Translations under genes and position numbers: made by a program
Notes under the pieces: model-generated
What the model was told of the DNA's origin: nothing
The model's database searches: none
The model's input: the letters and a program-made list of their open reading frames with translations, nothing else
NCBI GenBank assembly: GCA_032871835.1
Contig: CM065302.1
Coordinates: 5,331,094 to 5,395,093 of the forward strand
Direction of reading: 5' to 3'
Source of the DNA: Dipteronia dyeriana
Lineage: Eukaryota; Streptophyta; Magnoliopsida; Sapindales; Sapindaceae
DNA length: 64,000 bases
Shown: piece after piece, positions 45,639 through 57,386 of the stretch
How positions within the stretch are numbered: the stretch's first letter is position 1
How the letters are laid out: each line of letters starts with the position of its first letter

Positions 45639-48600
45639 TTATCTAATGGGCTTTAGTCTCATTCCTCTCGATGATGTCTCAACTAGTTCTCTGTTTAACC
45701 CTTTAGTTAGTAGATCCTCAATGTTATCTTTTGATCTTACATAGTCAATAGTGATAACCCCAGTTGAGATTAGTTGTCTAATGGTATTATATCTTCGACG
45801 TACATGTCTAGACTTCCCATTATACATACTGCTCTGTGCTATTCCTATTACTGATTGACTATCACAGTGAATGCAAATCGCCAGCACAGGCTTTGGCTAT
45901 CTTGGAATATCTTCTAAGAATTGGCGTAGCCATTCAGCCTCCTCTCCACATTTATCTAAAGCTATAAACTCAGATTCCATGGTGGATCTGGCTATACATG
46001 TTTATTTGGAGGATTTTCAAGATACCGCCGCACCACCCAGTGTGAACACATACCCACTAGTGGATTTTGAATCCTTCATATCAGATATCCAGTTAGCATC
46101 AGTGTATCCTTCTATGACAGCTGGTTATTTGGTATAATGCAGTCCATGATTACAAGTGAATCATAAGTACTTCAGTACTCTTACTATTTCTTTCCAGTGA
46201 TCGGTTCCTAGATTACTCGTATATCTGCTTAATTTACTAATTGCATTCGCTATGTCTGGTCTTGTACAACTGGTTAAGTACATCAGACTTCCTATCACTT
46301 GAGAATATTCTAGTTGAGAGATGCTCTCACCCTTATTCTTGGATAGATGTAGATTTGTATCTACTGATGTTCTAAAAATTCCAGAATCATTTTTGTTGAA
46401 TTTCTCAAGAATCATATCAATATAGTGTGATTGACTTAGTGTGAGTCCGTTAGATGTCCTTGAGATTTTCATTCCCAATATTACATCACCCGGTCCCATA
46501 TCTTTCATATCAAATCTTGATTTCAACATATCCTTGGTAGATTTGACCATTTTATCATCACTACCAACAATGAGCATGTCATCAACGTAAAGGCACACAA
46601 TGACATAGCCATTTTTCGTGTCCTTGATATAAACACATTTATCACATTCGTTGATCTTAAATCCGCTTGACATCATAGCATTGTCAAATTTCTCATGCCA
46701 TTGTTTTGGTGCTTGCTTTAAACCATATAAAGACTTCACCGATTTACAGACTTTCTTTCCTTGTCCTGGAGCGGAAAAACCCTCAGGTTATTCCATGTAA
46801 ATTTCTTCATCTAAATCTCCATTTAAGAAAGTCGTTTTCATATCCATTTGATGTACTTCAAGATTTCGCAAAGCTGCGATTGCAAGTATCATTCTAATGG
46901 AGGTTATTCTCGTCACAGGAGAATAAGTATCAAAGTAGTCTAGGCCTTCTCGTTGATTGTAACCTTTAATTACAAGTCCGGCCTTATACTTATCAATTGT
47001 TCCATCTGCGTTCATCTTTCTTTTGAAAATCCATTTGGATCCTAGCGGTTTACATCCCGGAGGAAGATCCACTAATTCCCAAGTATGATTTTGAAGGATG
47101 GAATCAATTTCGCTCTTGATTGCCTCTTTCCACAAGAGTCCTTCAGAAGAGCTTACCACTTCTATGAAGGTTCGAGGTTCACCTTCCAGTAAATAGGTCA
47201 TAAAATCTAGACCAAAAGACGTTTCCGTCCTTGCTCTTTTGCTACGTCTACGTTCACCCTCTACTTCATTTCCTTGTTCTTGGTCCTCACAACTATCATC
47301 ATGTGTTCGTTTTGACGAACTTGCTTCATCATTGGATTTATATGGAAAAACATGTTCAAAGAACATCGTATTTCTAGATTCCATTATCATGTTTTTGTGT
47401 ATATCTGATATGTCAGATTTATAGACCAAGAATCAATGAGTACTACTGTTTTGTGCATATCCAACGAAAATGCAGTCAACAGTTTTGAGACCTATTTTCA
47501 CCTTCTTAGGTATAGGTACTGCTACTTTGGCAAGACACCCCCACATTCGTAAGAATTTATATGAAGGCTTTCTTTTTTTCCATAGTTCATATGGTGTCTT
47601 GTCTTCTTTCTTTCGGGGTACCTTGTTTAAAAGATAATTGCTAGACAATATAGTGTCACCCCACATGTTCTGAGGCACTCCAGAACTTATCAGCATTGCA
47701 TTCATCATTTCTTTCAAGGTACGATTTTTACGTTCTACAATACCGTTTTGCTGAGGGGAATATGGTGCAGTAGTTTGATGTATGATTCCGTGTTGAGCAC
47801 AGAATTCACCAAACGGTGCTACATATTCATCACCTCGGTCACTTCTCAGTACCTTGATTTTCTTATTGAGTTGATTCTCAACTTCAGCTTTATAGAGACT
47901 AAACTTCTCTATAGCTTCATCCTTGTTTTTCAACAAATATACATAGCAGTATTTGGTGCTATCATCTATAAATGTGATGAAATATTTGTTGCCACCTCTT
48001 GTTTGAACAAATTTTAAATCACATATATCTGTGTGAATTAAATCAAGAGGTTCAGATTTCTTTTCAATAGTTTGAAATGATGACATTGTTAGTTTTGCTT
48101 CAACGCAAACTTCACACTTATGTTTAGGATCAATATTGAACGTGAGAATATGATTTAAGTTAATTAATCTACACAGAGTATCATAATTAACGTGTCCTAG
48201 TCTACCATGCCATAAATTGGAAGCCTCAAGCAAATAAACTGAAGAATTATCTTTATTGATTGTTCTTTTGACAACAGATACATTAAGCTTAAACAGCCTT
48301 TCAGTTACATATCCCCTACCCACATAAGTTACCTGTTTGGTTAAAACCACTTTGTTTGATTCAATCACCATCTTGAACCCATGCTGATTGAGCAACGAAC
48401 CGGAAACCAAGTTCTTGCATATATCAGGTACATACAACACATTGTTCAAGCTTAGGGTTATACCAGAGGTCATCTTGAGAATGACTTGACCACGTCCCTT
48501 CACGTCAGATGTGGCTGAGTTGCCCATATACAACTTTTCTTCATTCTTCATTTCTTCAAATATATTGAACATCTCCCTGTCATAGCAGATATGACGAGTG

Positions 48601-48790
48601 GCCCCAGTAACCAACCACCACTCCCTTGGGTTTGATCCAACAAGGTTTGCTTCTGTCACAACTGCAGAGAGATTGATCTTGGATACATCTCTTGAGATCC
48701 CAGCAACCACGTTTGCCTCGTGGTTCTTCTTCTTCTTTGGCAACCTGCACTTAGAAGATTTGTGACCCAGCTTGTCATAGTTGAAGCAAT
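45639..48790 (-). pseudogene. Copia pol: protease, integrase, reverse transcriptase, RNase H
   Basis: The frame 48743-47433 (436 aa) starts in the protease with PKKKKNHEANVV, then WWLVTGATRHIC, where copia proteases read DTGA or DSGA; the catalytic aspartate is replaced by valine. The integrase follows, with HGRLGHVNYDTL, the CEVCVEAK zinc site, HTDICD, FIDDSTKYCYVY and NGIVERKNRTL. After a stop, 47429-46788 gives WKEAIKSEIDSI, WIFKRKMNADG, YSPVTRITSIR and HQMDMKTTFLNGDL. Then 46739-46161 gives [17 protein letters not shown] and the intact palm motif [11 protein letters not shown]. RNase H pieces end at 45639 with HCDSQSVIGIAQ and KDNIEDLLTKGL. At least three stops and one frameshift inactivate it. 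Confidence 0.9.
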
Positions 48791-48799
48791 TCCAGGCTT

Positions 48800-49765
48800 C
48801 TTAGAGACTTCTCCCTTAGAACCCAATTTGGATCCTTTCCCAGGCTTGTTCTTCTTTGGTTTAGAACTTTGCCCATGCTCAACCACATTGATCTTCACTT
48901 CAGGCGCATTGACATCTTTCTTGTCATACTTCATGTGATCTTCCTGAATACGAAGCTTGAGAATTAGATCCTCGATCTTCATCTCCTTTCGCTTGTGTTT
49001 AAGTTAGTTTTTAAACTCTTTCCATGAAGGAGGAAGCTTCTCAATGATTGCAGCCACCTGGAAAGTTTCACTCAGGGTCATCTCTTCGGCATGTATCTCA
49101 TGCAGAATCACATGTAGCTCTTGGACTTGACTCATAACTGTCTTGGAATCCCCCATCTTGTAATCAAGAAACCGGCCGACAATAAACTTCTTGGAACCAG
49201 CGTCCCCAGTTTTGTATTTGTGGTCTAATGATTCCCACAGTTCTTTGGCTGTTTTCTTTGAAGAATAAACGCTATATAGCGAATCTGACAGCCCGTTCAG
49301 TATGTAATTACGGAACAGGAAATCCGAGTGATTCCATGCATCAATTGCATTTCATACCTGAACATCTCGCTCTTCACCATTATTAGGTTTAGGAGCATCT
49401 TCAGTTAAGAATTTGCCAAGGTTCGGTGTGGTCAGATAAAACAACATCTTTTGCTGCCATCGTTTAAAATTCGGTCCACTGAACTTATCAGGCTTCCCCA
49501 TATGATTCATCGGCAAAGGTACCAAATTCATGTAGGGATTTGCCATGGGAACATTCCATTGACTCATATACTGGCTCATCACCGGATCAGGCATGTTTCT
49601 GACGAATGAGTTGATGGTCGGAGTCGTTGTAGCCACAGTAGGTACTACTACTGGTACCTGGCCCACAAGCACAGAGTTCACAGCTGAAGTATCTAATCCC
49701 ATACTTGGATTAACTTCTGGAGTCTCTAGTGGAACACTAGAGTTCACATTCGATTTGTTTGCCAT
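48800..49765 (-). pseudogene. Copia gag
   Basis: The minus-strand frame starts MANKSNVNSSVPLETPEVNP at 49765. The UBN2-type gag core follows: KFSGPNFKRWQQKMLFYLTT, then a stop after ERDVQV at 49352. It continues with [40 protein letters not shown] and [19 protein letters not shown] stop at about 49005 precedes the basic tail (48982-48800) with KKDVNAPEVKINVVEHGQ and Lys-rich sequence. The zinc knuckle CFNYDKLGHKSSKC lies across a frameshift near 48780. Three interruptions make it non-functional. Confidence 0.87.
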
Positions 49766-50135
49766 AATATCTGAAACAAAAACAGAATCGTTTTAGTATC
49801 ACAGAAATAATAGCAAAGATATCAGTTGATATCAAATCAGATTTCATAATGGAAATCAGAATCAGTGTCTGATATTGCAGACCCGATAACACAATTGATA
49901 TCACAATTGATTTTGAAACCAGTGTCTAATAATAGACCCAATTTCCACAGATTAATATATATCTTTCAAATTGAAATCAGTGTTCCAAAGAACTCGATTT
50001 CCACAGGTTATACAATTGAAATCAGTGTTCCAAAGAACCCGATTTCTAAATTGAATCAGTGTTCCAGAGAAACCCGATTACCACAGTTTTACAAGCTGAT
50101 TGATTTTACAAGTCTGTTACGATCTGAACCAGGAA

Positions 50136-50146
50136 TCTGATACCAG
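50136..50146 (-). promoter_or_regulatory. Candidate copia primer binding site, displaced from the LTR
   Basis: On the minus strand CTGGTATCAGA matches the initiator tRNA-Met complement TGGTATCAGAGC over its first ten bases. It lies 75 bases inside the 5' LTR edge, whereas copia sites normally sit within a few bases of it. Confidence 0.6.
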
Positions 50147-50220
50147 AAAGTTTGAATAAGTAAACGTTGTTTGAAATAATTTGAAAATAGAAAAGAAAAC
50201 GAAAGAAATTGTCTTAAGAT

Positions 50221-51168
50221 TGTAAAACGTATTTTGTAAACAAACCTGACTGGTATCAATGAAAACAGAAAGTAACGTTAGAAAAGAAGTTTGATCCGAG
50301 GCCTGTGTTTCACACGGTGTCCTTAAGACAATTTTGTCGAACAACACCGTAGGTGTATTAGGCGATTGTCTCCCAGGATACAACGGTTCAACAGTGGTAG
50401 GCCTAAGCACTATCCACTACCGGCGAACTCAAACCTAGTTTTGAACTTACCAAGAAAACAGAGAGAAGAAACGAATTCGGCTGCTCAAAAGACACTTGAA
50501 TTATTTTTCTATGTATGTTGAACAGAATATAAGAGGGATTAAATACCCAAACCGAAACACTAGGGTTTTGGGATTATAATTGGAAAATTCGTTTCGATTT
50601 AATAAGGAAATAATTTAATTAGATAATATTCTCCAAAGAGATTTATTTCTAATTAAACTCGATTCTGTATTCTTAGTGATCAAGTAAGAAATCAGAATCC
50701 AAACAATTAAAGCTTTCCTTATTCATCACAATCAAAAACGTTGACTTAGGGAAGTGGCAAAAGGTCAACTGTACTCTCACGGTCCAATCGGAGCTGCATT
50801 CGTGTCCGCAGGTCGCGCCCACACACTAGTCGTGCATTCGAAGGTTCGGGGTCCATGATTTGCACCCCCACTGCGCGTGCGAGCCTCTATGCCACACACA
50901 TGTTGAAAGCTCATATCACACATTCACTTATAAACTACTTATAAATGATTTCCCTAAGCAATGTGGGATTCCTTTTAATCCCTACACAATGGGTCCACTT
51001 TGAGATTCAATTTCTCATTCACCCATTAACCATTTTGTGAATTTGAGTATACCATTTCGAAGTTCTCACAAAGCAGAATTCGAATCCACTTTAATCTTCC
51101 ATTTCTATGGAATTTATCATACTCAATTTTGACCCTAAACATGAGAGATTATCACAAAATTTCCTACA
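50221..51168 (-). repeat. 5' LTR of the copia element
   Basis: In minus orientation it starts TGTAGGAAATTTTGTG (51168) and ends CGTTTTACA (50221). It matches 44071-45046 closely. The main differences are the poly-C length and a deletion near 50570 that removes ggattaattc. Confidence 0.92.
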
Positions 51169-52090
51169 CTTAATTCCATGATCCCTGAAATCTGTCTATC
51201 CTCTGTAAATATAAGACCCTGGTTATTATTAGAGCAGCCAAATATTACAGGGGATGCCTCAATGTCAGGACCGCCATAAATATCATCGAAGAAGAATGAT
51301 TCCATGGAAGCAAAACGACTCGTAACACCTCCATAATAATAAGGGTTAGTGTAGACGCATTTGTTGTCAACTCATTGGTAAAGCGGATTATTACCCGAAC
51401 AGAAGGGATGTTCACAAGGAAGTCTCTGATAAGTAGAGGAAGCCTCAGAATCGTAGCAGGGGGAATCTTGATCATAACAATTGACACAAGACTCACATTG
51501 TGTCCAAATTTGGCCACCACCCGTGTCTACGAATATACGCACTTCTATGGGTGGGGTTCCAATCCCAACTTCCCCGATGTAGTAAAAATCATTGTGAGTC
51601 ATACGAACGACAATACTATAGGGTTTAATGTGGTGTTTTGAGTAGTAGTAGAAAAGGAAGTCACATAGTTGGCTCTAGCGTGAGAGAAATTAACTAATCT
51701 CTGAAATCTTTCAAGCTTGGTGAGGTTTTCGGGATACAATGGTGACTTTGAAGAATCCTTGGGGATGAGTTTGAGATTGAAACCTACGGATTTTGAAGCA
51801 CAGAAATTGAATTTTGAAAAGATAACTAGGCAAAGAAATAGTGCAGCTACAGGGAAATTTTACATAATTAGTGGTGCCATTTTGCAAGTGAAAGATGAGC
51901 ATCTCAAGCATGTCACAAGCTCTACTTATAGTGGTTCATAAACCTATAAGAATCTCATAGTCATTTTAAAAATGTTTTCTGAGAAAGGAAATTAGTATTT
52001 TCTTGTGTTGGTCAAGTTTTCCATGTTTGACAAAATACCATAAATTATGATTTGAAATTTGAGTCACCTTAAAGTTGTAATTATCAAAGA

Positions 52091-53115
52091 CACATTAGGC
52101 CACATCCCGTAGTGGTTTTTCAGTTCGTTTTCATTTTTATATTTTTAAAATGATTTCGAATTCACGTTCGTTAATCGTTTTTTATTTTATTTTCAAAAAT
52201 TAGAAAACAAAATGAGAAACAAAATCAATATTAATTGTGAAATATTTGAAAAACATAAAATATTTGTTTTTGTTTTTCAAAAAAAAAATTAACAATTTCT
52301 TTTTTCTTTTTTCTTTTTTCTTAGTCACTAGGCCTCATCTTCTTTCTTTTCTCTCATCCACCAGACCTCATATTCGTCAATCGTAGCCACCACTAATCTG
52401 CTTGCCGCCGCTGGCGATTATCTTCATCTTCTTTCTTTCTTTTTATTTTTCCTTCCTTTCTTCATCGATCTCAGTCGTCGTCGATCGATCAGTTGGTCTT
52501 CTTCTTCTTTTTCTTCCCTCCTTCCTTCACCGATCGCAGCCGCCGCCGCCACTGGCCGATTAGTTGGGCTTCTTTTTCTTCTTCTTCCGCCACTGACCGA
52601 TCGATCAACTGATCTTTTTCTTTTTCTTTTTCTTCTTTTTCTTCTTCTTTTTCTTCTTCTTTTTCTTCTTCTTCTTCCTCTTCTTCTTCTTTCCTTCCAT
52701 CATTCCTTCACCGATCGCAACTACCATCGATCCACTTGCCCCCACCGTATGATCAACTTGTCTTCTTCTTCTTCTTATTCTTCTATACGACTTCTTCAGC
52801 TCGACGACTTCTTCTTCTTCTTTTTCTTCAATTGATGCATCAATTGATTGTATTTTTTATTGGTTAATTATTTAATCAATTTATTTATAATTGTTATAAT
52901 ATTAAACAAAAAGGGAAATTTGATATTTCAATTTTCAATAGTTTTCAATTAGCCTACCATATGCGTTTTTCTCGTTTTTATTTTTAAAATACAGATTTCA
53001 ATATATGCTACCAGATGTGTTTTCAGATTTCGAAACTAAAACAAAAAATATTGTTTTTATTTTTATTTTTATTTTTGAAAAATAGACACTGAAAAACACT
53101 CACAGGACGATCCCT
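52091..53115. other. CTT-rich stretch, possible uncharacterised DNA element
   Basis: Homology with block A ends near 52090. The left edge ggtttttcagttcgttttca and, in reverse complement, the right edge gtgtttttcagtgtctattt are weakly alike, so inverted ends are possible. The interior has (CTT/TTTTTC)n tracts at about 52598-52690 and 52757-52830 and gccgccgccgccactgg at 52540. No coding sequence. Confidence 0.35.
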
Positions 53116-54110
53116 TGTGTTTTTTGCGTTTTTGGCGTTTTTGTTTTTTAAATATCTATTGAAGTGGAAACAAAGAGAAATGATTGACTCAAGGAGGTTC
53201 AGGGTCATCGATTGTTGTATGCATAGATAGTGTATGCATATACCTATTTGAAAATATTTAATATATATATATATATCTTCCATAATAGTTTTTATTTTCA
53301 ATTTACGCAAAAATATTAATGAAAATTTCCCATAATTTTGTATTCCTATATTTTCATAAAAATGAATATTTACTTCCCTGTATACACGGGTAATAACTAA
53401 TTTAAGCCAACGACCAAACTGACAACCTAAATTCTATGATGCTAATAAATTTAAATATTAAGAGTGTTATGGTATGTGAGTTTTCAAGACCATATAAATT
53501 ATGATATAATTGTGTGAGTGATATGATCTTTACGGTTCAAATGTCAAATCATTTGGACACAATTTTTAACAAATGTTTATATTGTCAAATATTACTCAAA
53601 TATTAAGACCACCTTGAATACATATACTAATGTCAATATTAAATTTAGTATAAAAAAATAGTAAAATGTTATATTTAAAACATTATGTTAGTATTGTACT
53701 TCAATGTACAATTCTATTTTTATTTTATTTTATTATTTAAAATTATAAAAGTCAACAAACACAATTAATAAATTTATTTTTTTGTTATTTAAAATTATAA
53801 AAATCATCAATTGCATTTCAAGAATGCATACTATTAGTACAATTATGATATTTTTGTAATTAAAAAAGTAGTATTTATTGATATGTCAATTTGATATTTG
53901 TTATTCTATATGGCACATTAACATATGTCCAATTTGATACAACATTTGATACTGTATTAGAACATTTTTTATATATATATATTATGCTAAATTATTACAT
54001 TGACATAATAAAATAGTATTTCATTAGAGAGGACAAGTATATTGGGAATCTTAATTTTTAAAAATATTGATGACAATTCTTACATCAAAGAGATAATTGA
54101 ATACACTCGT
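53116..54110. other. AT-rich intergenic DNA, right part repeated at 30493-30718
   Basis: No gene is visible. The part 53892-54110 is similar to 30493-30718 in the same orientation, with shared attgacataataaaatagta and ttgatgacaattcttacatc. A (TA)n run lies at about 53973-53986. Confidence 0.5.
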
Positions 54111-54240
54111 AACCTTTTCTTGCTCTAGGCTTTTCTAATATTCTCTGTGGTTATCAAAAACTTTAGGTGACAGTAGTCTGGATCCACTGGGATCGTTTGT
54201 CGCTCATTATGAGTGTAGTTTAGGTAGAGAGAGTGTGAGA

Positions 54241-55287
54241 ATGATGAACGCAGAGGAAGTGGCTAAATTGTGTGAGGCTTTAATTTTGAAAGAAAAATAG
54301 GGGCCATTGAGATCACTTCAACTGAATTAGATAGAGGATGATGTGAAACGATTGGGGTGGTGTAGACTGGTGGGAAAACTTCTATCTAACAAACTTGTTA
54401 ATAGTTAAGTGTTTATAACGATGATTCCTAAAATCTAGCGAACTGTGGATGCGGTGGAAACTGAGGTGATTGCAGGGAATATATTTTCCTTTACTTTGTA
54501 TAGTGCGAATGATCGATGACAGGTTTTAAATGGTGGGTCATGGAGTTTTGACAAAGCCCTATTGGTCCTGGAGAAGCCCGTTGGGAAAGGAGACGTTCAG
54601 AAGATGAGATTCAGTAAGGTAGCTTTTTGGGTTCAAATTCAACAGGTTCCACTTCTATGTATGACACCGAAAATAGGATGATTCTTGGGCAGTTTGAACG
54701 GAGAGGTGAAGAAGATTGACGTAGGAAAATCTGGTGGTTGTATTGGAAAGTATATTTAAGTGAGAGTAATGATTAGCGGTACGGTACCTCTTAGGTTTTG
54801 AGAGTTGATGTAATGGGAGATGGAAAGGAGACTACAATGCTACTACGATATGAAAGGCTCCCGGAGCATTATTTTCAATGTGGAAGGTTGGGTTATGTTG
54901 TCAGGGAATGTCTGGAGGATGAAAAATACGATGAAAATACAAATTATGATTCATTGTATGGGGCGTGGCTGAGAGCGTCTAGCCCTCCCAAAAATGGTCA
55001 GTTCCGATCACGAAGAGAAGGTACTCAACATCAGGGAGGAAAGGCAAATAATGACTTTGGAACTGCCCTTACAATTGTTTGTGAGGATCTAGGTCCGTTA
55101 AGGGTGGATGTATGGGGAAATGAAAAGGAGAAGAGGAGAGTGATGTCGGATGATGACATTATTGGTGGGTCGGTGAAACCGACGATGAAGGAGGTGGAGC
55201 AGGGCAATATTGACATTCTACGACTAGGAGGAGATTCTCCAAGAATGGGGGAGATAAATCAGGAGTTCAAATGGAAAGGGATTTGAT
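54241..55287 (+). pseudogene. LINE ORF1 (DUF4283 plus CCHC zinc knuckle), frame-broken
   Basis: ORF1 encodes the RNA-binding protein of plant L1 elements. The N-terminus reads MNAEEVAKLCEALILKEK and then a stop. The DUF4283 region contains GGSWSFDKALLVLEKPVG, MRFSKVAFWVQIQQVPLL and a DVGKSGG piece. In the open frame 54798-55286 the motif YERLPEHYFQCGRLGYVVRE followed by C gives a CX2CX4HX4C-type knuckle. Its first cysteine appears as tyrosine and the histidine position reads tyrosine, so metal binding is doubtful. YGAWLRASSPPK follows, typical of this family. An acidic or basic low-complexity tail continues in the frame 55348-55860. Confidence 0.8.
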
Positions 55288-55879
55288 CTGTAGAAAGGTT
55301 AGAGATGTTACCATTACGGACGATTTAGAAGATTTGATGGGTCTCAAATGAGGAATGAATTTAGTAGTCAACTGAGGATCCAGCAGATTCCAAAAGATGG
55401 AACCGTACATGACAAGGGAGAACAGATGAGTACAAATATACTGGCTCGGGATTTTGGTGGGCTATTTGGGGGTCATGGGCCAAGTGAAACAATTGTTATT
55501 AATACAAATAAGGGGAGTAATGTTGGGCCTCCTTATCCAGTTAGGCCTAATCTGACTTTAGCTAATATGGATGTTGACGTTGGATATGACAATAAAAATA
55601 AGGACATAGTTGGTGTGCTCTCAAGTATGGCTGTAGTAAAGGTGAGTGAACCAGGTAACCAAAGGGGTGTAACAATGGGCAAATGGAAACGGTGGGCTCG
55701 AGATAGGGGTAAAGTCGATAATGTTACGAGTACTGAGACCCATTTAGGGAAGGAATCAGATGCGAAAGAGAAAGAATGTGTTGTAAAACATGGAAGTTTG
55801 TTGAGTTTGTTGATGGATCACGTGGATGCTTTGAGGATATATCGGCGGGTCGGTCCTTAGTCCTTACCGGTCTGCCGGT

Positions 55880-56480
55880 TGCCATGAAAACATTAATTTG
55901 GAACATTTGAGGTATGGGGAACTCCCGGGCATTCCAAGTCCTGCTGAAGCTTAAGGTGGATTATAAAACAGATATATTGTTCCTCATGGAGAAGAAAACA
56001 GATCATATTTTTTTGGAAGCTATACGAGTCATGTTGTGGTTTGTTGGAAAACTAGTTGTGGATGGAGATGTAGTAGGTTGTGTTTTTTATGGTTGGATTC
56101 GGTTGAGGTGAGCCTACTATCTTACTCAAAATTCCATATTGTTGTATAGGTGATATCTTATAGAGATAAGGTGTGGAGGAAGATTGGGTTTATGGAAATC
56201 CAGAGACATCTCAGCGTCACAATACTTGGACTCTCATGCGTCGATTGTTTTCCATGTAGAGTCTCCTGTGGGTTTGCATTGGAGATTTTAACGAAATTCT
56301 TGATAATTCAGAAAAGGCAAGGGGCATACATCGGCCTCATTGGTAACGTGATAATTTCTAAGCAGCGTTTGATAACTGTGAATTGCAAGATATGGTTTTT
56401 TGAAACCGCCGTTTACGTGGTGCAATAAACGGGAAGGGAATGGTATGATTCAAGAGAGGTGCATGATAGGTGTGTATGTG
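55880..56480 (+). pseudogene. LINE ORF2 start: endonuclease domain remnant
   Basis: The frame begins MKTLIWNI, a stop (TGA where CGA is expected) and GMGNSRAFQVLLKLKVDYKT, then DILFLMEKKTDHIF, the usual start of plant L1 ORF2 (LIWN.RG.GN...ETK). After frame changes, CIGDFNEILDNSEKARG (about 56270-56320) is the GDFNE endonuclease block. PPFTWCNKREGNGMIQER (about 56405-56460) is the TW.N.R.G...I.ERLDR block. Reverse transcriptase is absent because the element ends about 56475. Confidence 0.82.
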
Positions 56481-56547
56481 TGTGTAATAGTTGTTATTGG
56501 TATAATTTAGAAAGTATGACACGTCAGCAATAGATAAGAGTAGGGGG

Positions 56548-57295
56548 TGCCAAATCACCAAAGGTCAACCAGACCAAACCAACTTGAGTTGACCAAAGAA
56601 GGCCCATTAACCCCTGATCAAGATAACACAAACGATCAGATAAGAAGACCCGATCGGGACCATCTAGATGGTCTGGCCAAAGTCTGTGATTAGGTGAAAT
56701 CACCTATCGGGGGAAGGAACTTCGGTCGGGTTTGGCAAATGGTCGGTTGACTGACAAGTGGATAACATTCAGATTTAATAAAGTTACGATTCTAATACGC
56801 ATAAAAAGAATCCGACTTAAACAAGATATCTTGGAGTACACTTTGATAAGGAAACAAACTTCCTTATAGATATCAGGGTGCAAATTAGGCAAGAGATCTA
56901 ATAAATTTTAAATACGATCAATGCGAAACAAGAAAGAGAATAATATGATTCAAATAAGTTAGAATTTTGTTCCATTACGAGAACTTACCTTACTTGTACA
57001 CCAAGAATTAGTGTTCTATGCATGTATAAATAGACCCTAATTATGCCCATAAAAGGGTTAACGCAAATTGAGCTTACAATAGTGCAATAGAGATCGAGGG
57101 TGTAATCATCTTTTACATATTGAACTTTTCTCGCCGTCACCGGTAATCGTAGATGTTTCCCCACCTTGGGGTTTTACCGCGTAAAATATTGTCTCTATCT
57201 CTACATTTTCTCTCTTTTGTAGTTACTGTTCATCTTTATTTACATATATTTGTGTTACGCGTGGTGAGTTATGATTGAACCAAAAATCACCATCA
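56548..57295 (+). repeat. 5' LTR of the Tat-clade element
   Basis: It begins TGCCAAATCACC and ends near ...ccaaaaatcaccatcaaca. It shares tttccccaccttggggtttt and gaaacaaacttcctta with the LTRs at 29286-30236 and 9862-10383. A purine-rich gataagagtaggggg immediately precedes it. The right edge is uncertain by about ten bases. Confidence 0.75.
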
Positions 57296-57386
57296 ACAAC
57301 TGGCGTTAGAAGAATGGGGTTTGAACCTCTGTTAGCATTGAATTTGAATAATTAAGTTCAGAAAAAAGCTTACGAAAGAAGAGATT

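Larger units (their letters stand above)
44066..51173 (-). mobile_element. Ty1/copia retrotransposon, minus strand, nearly full length
   Basis: The element spans 44071-51168 between perfect CTTAA target duplications (44066-44070 and 51169-51173). LTRs are 976 bp (44071-45046) and 948 bp (50221-51168). Coding order on the minus strand is gag, protease, integrase, reverse transcriptase, RNase H, the standard copia order. A few stops and frameshifts break the polyprotein, but most domains are long and well preserved. It is probably younger than the Athila and Tat elements. It sits inside the protease pseudogene. Confidence 0.93.
43394..51880 (-). pseudogene. Nepenthesin-type aspartic protease pseudogene split by a copia element
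   Basis: The paralogue of the gene at 20982-22385. The N-terminal half lies at 51880-51169: the start ATG is kept, but codon 7 is a stop (MAPLIM then TAA). It retains FYYIGEVGIGTPP, VDTGGGQIWTQC and FCSGNNPLYQ, followed by another stop. After the copia insertion (TSD CTTAA) the C-terminal half resumes at 44070 with LSQLGDHIHRRFLYC. It continues through a frame break near 43870, then GFFIDSGAPFTLI and ILGA-like IIGATDQQNMRIIYDNNINS to the stop at 43394. The DTGG and DSGA variants are shared with the intact copy and so predate the duplication. The frame 43394-43840 is only the C-terminal part. Confidence 0.88.
40150..52090 (+). repeat. Duplicated block B (paralogous to block A)
   Basis: Block B holds the same pieces as 12890-22590, in the same order and orientation. 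It carries its own insertions: about 1.7 kb of unshared DNA at 41130-42825 and a 7.1-kb copia element at 44071-51168. It lacks both MULE-like elements of block A. Offsets between matching pieces differ because of these insertions. Confidence 0.85.
54115..56480 (+). mobile_element. L1-type LINE remnant (5' half only)
   Basis: ORF1 with a DUF4283-like domain and zinc knuckle is followed by the start of ORF2 with the apurinic endonuclease. Homology ends near 56475, before reverse transcriptase. A Tat-type LTR begins at 56548. The element is therefore cut within the endonuclease. Several stops are at codons that would be CGA or TGG in intact relatives. Confidence 0.85.
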
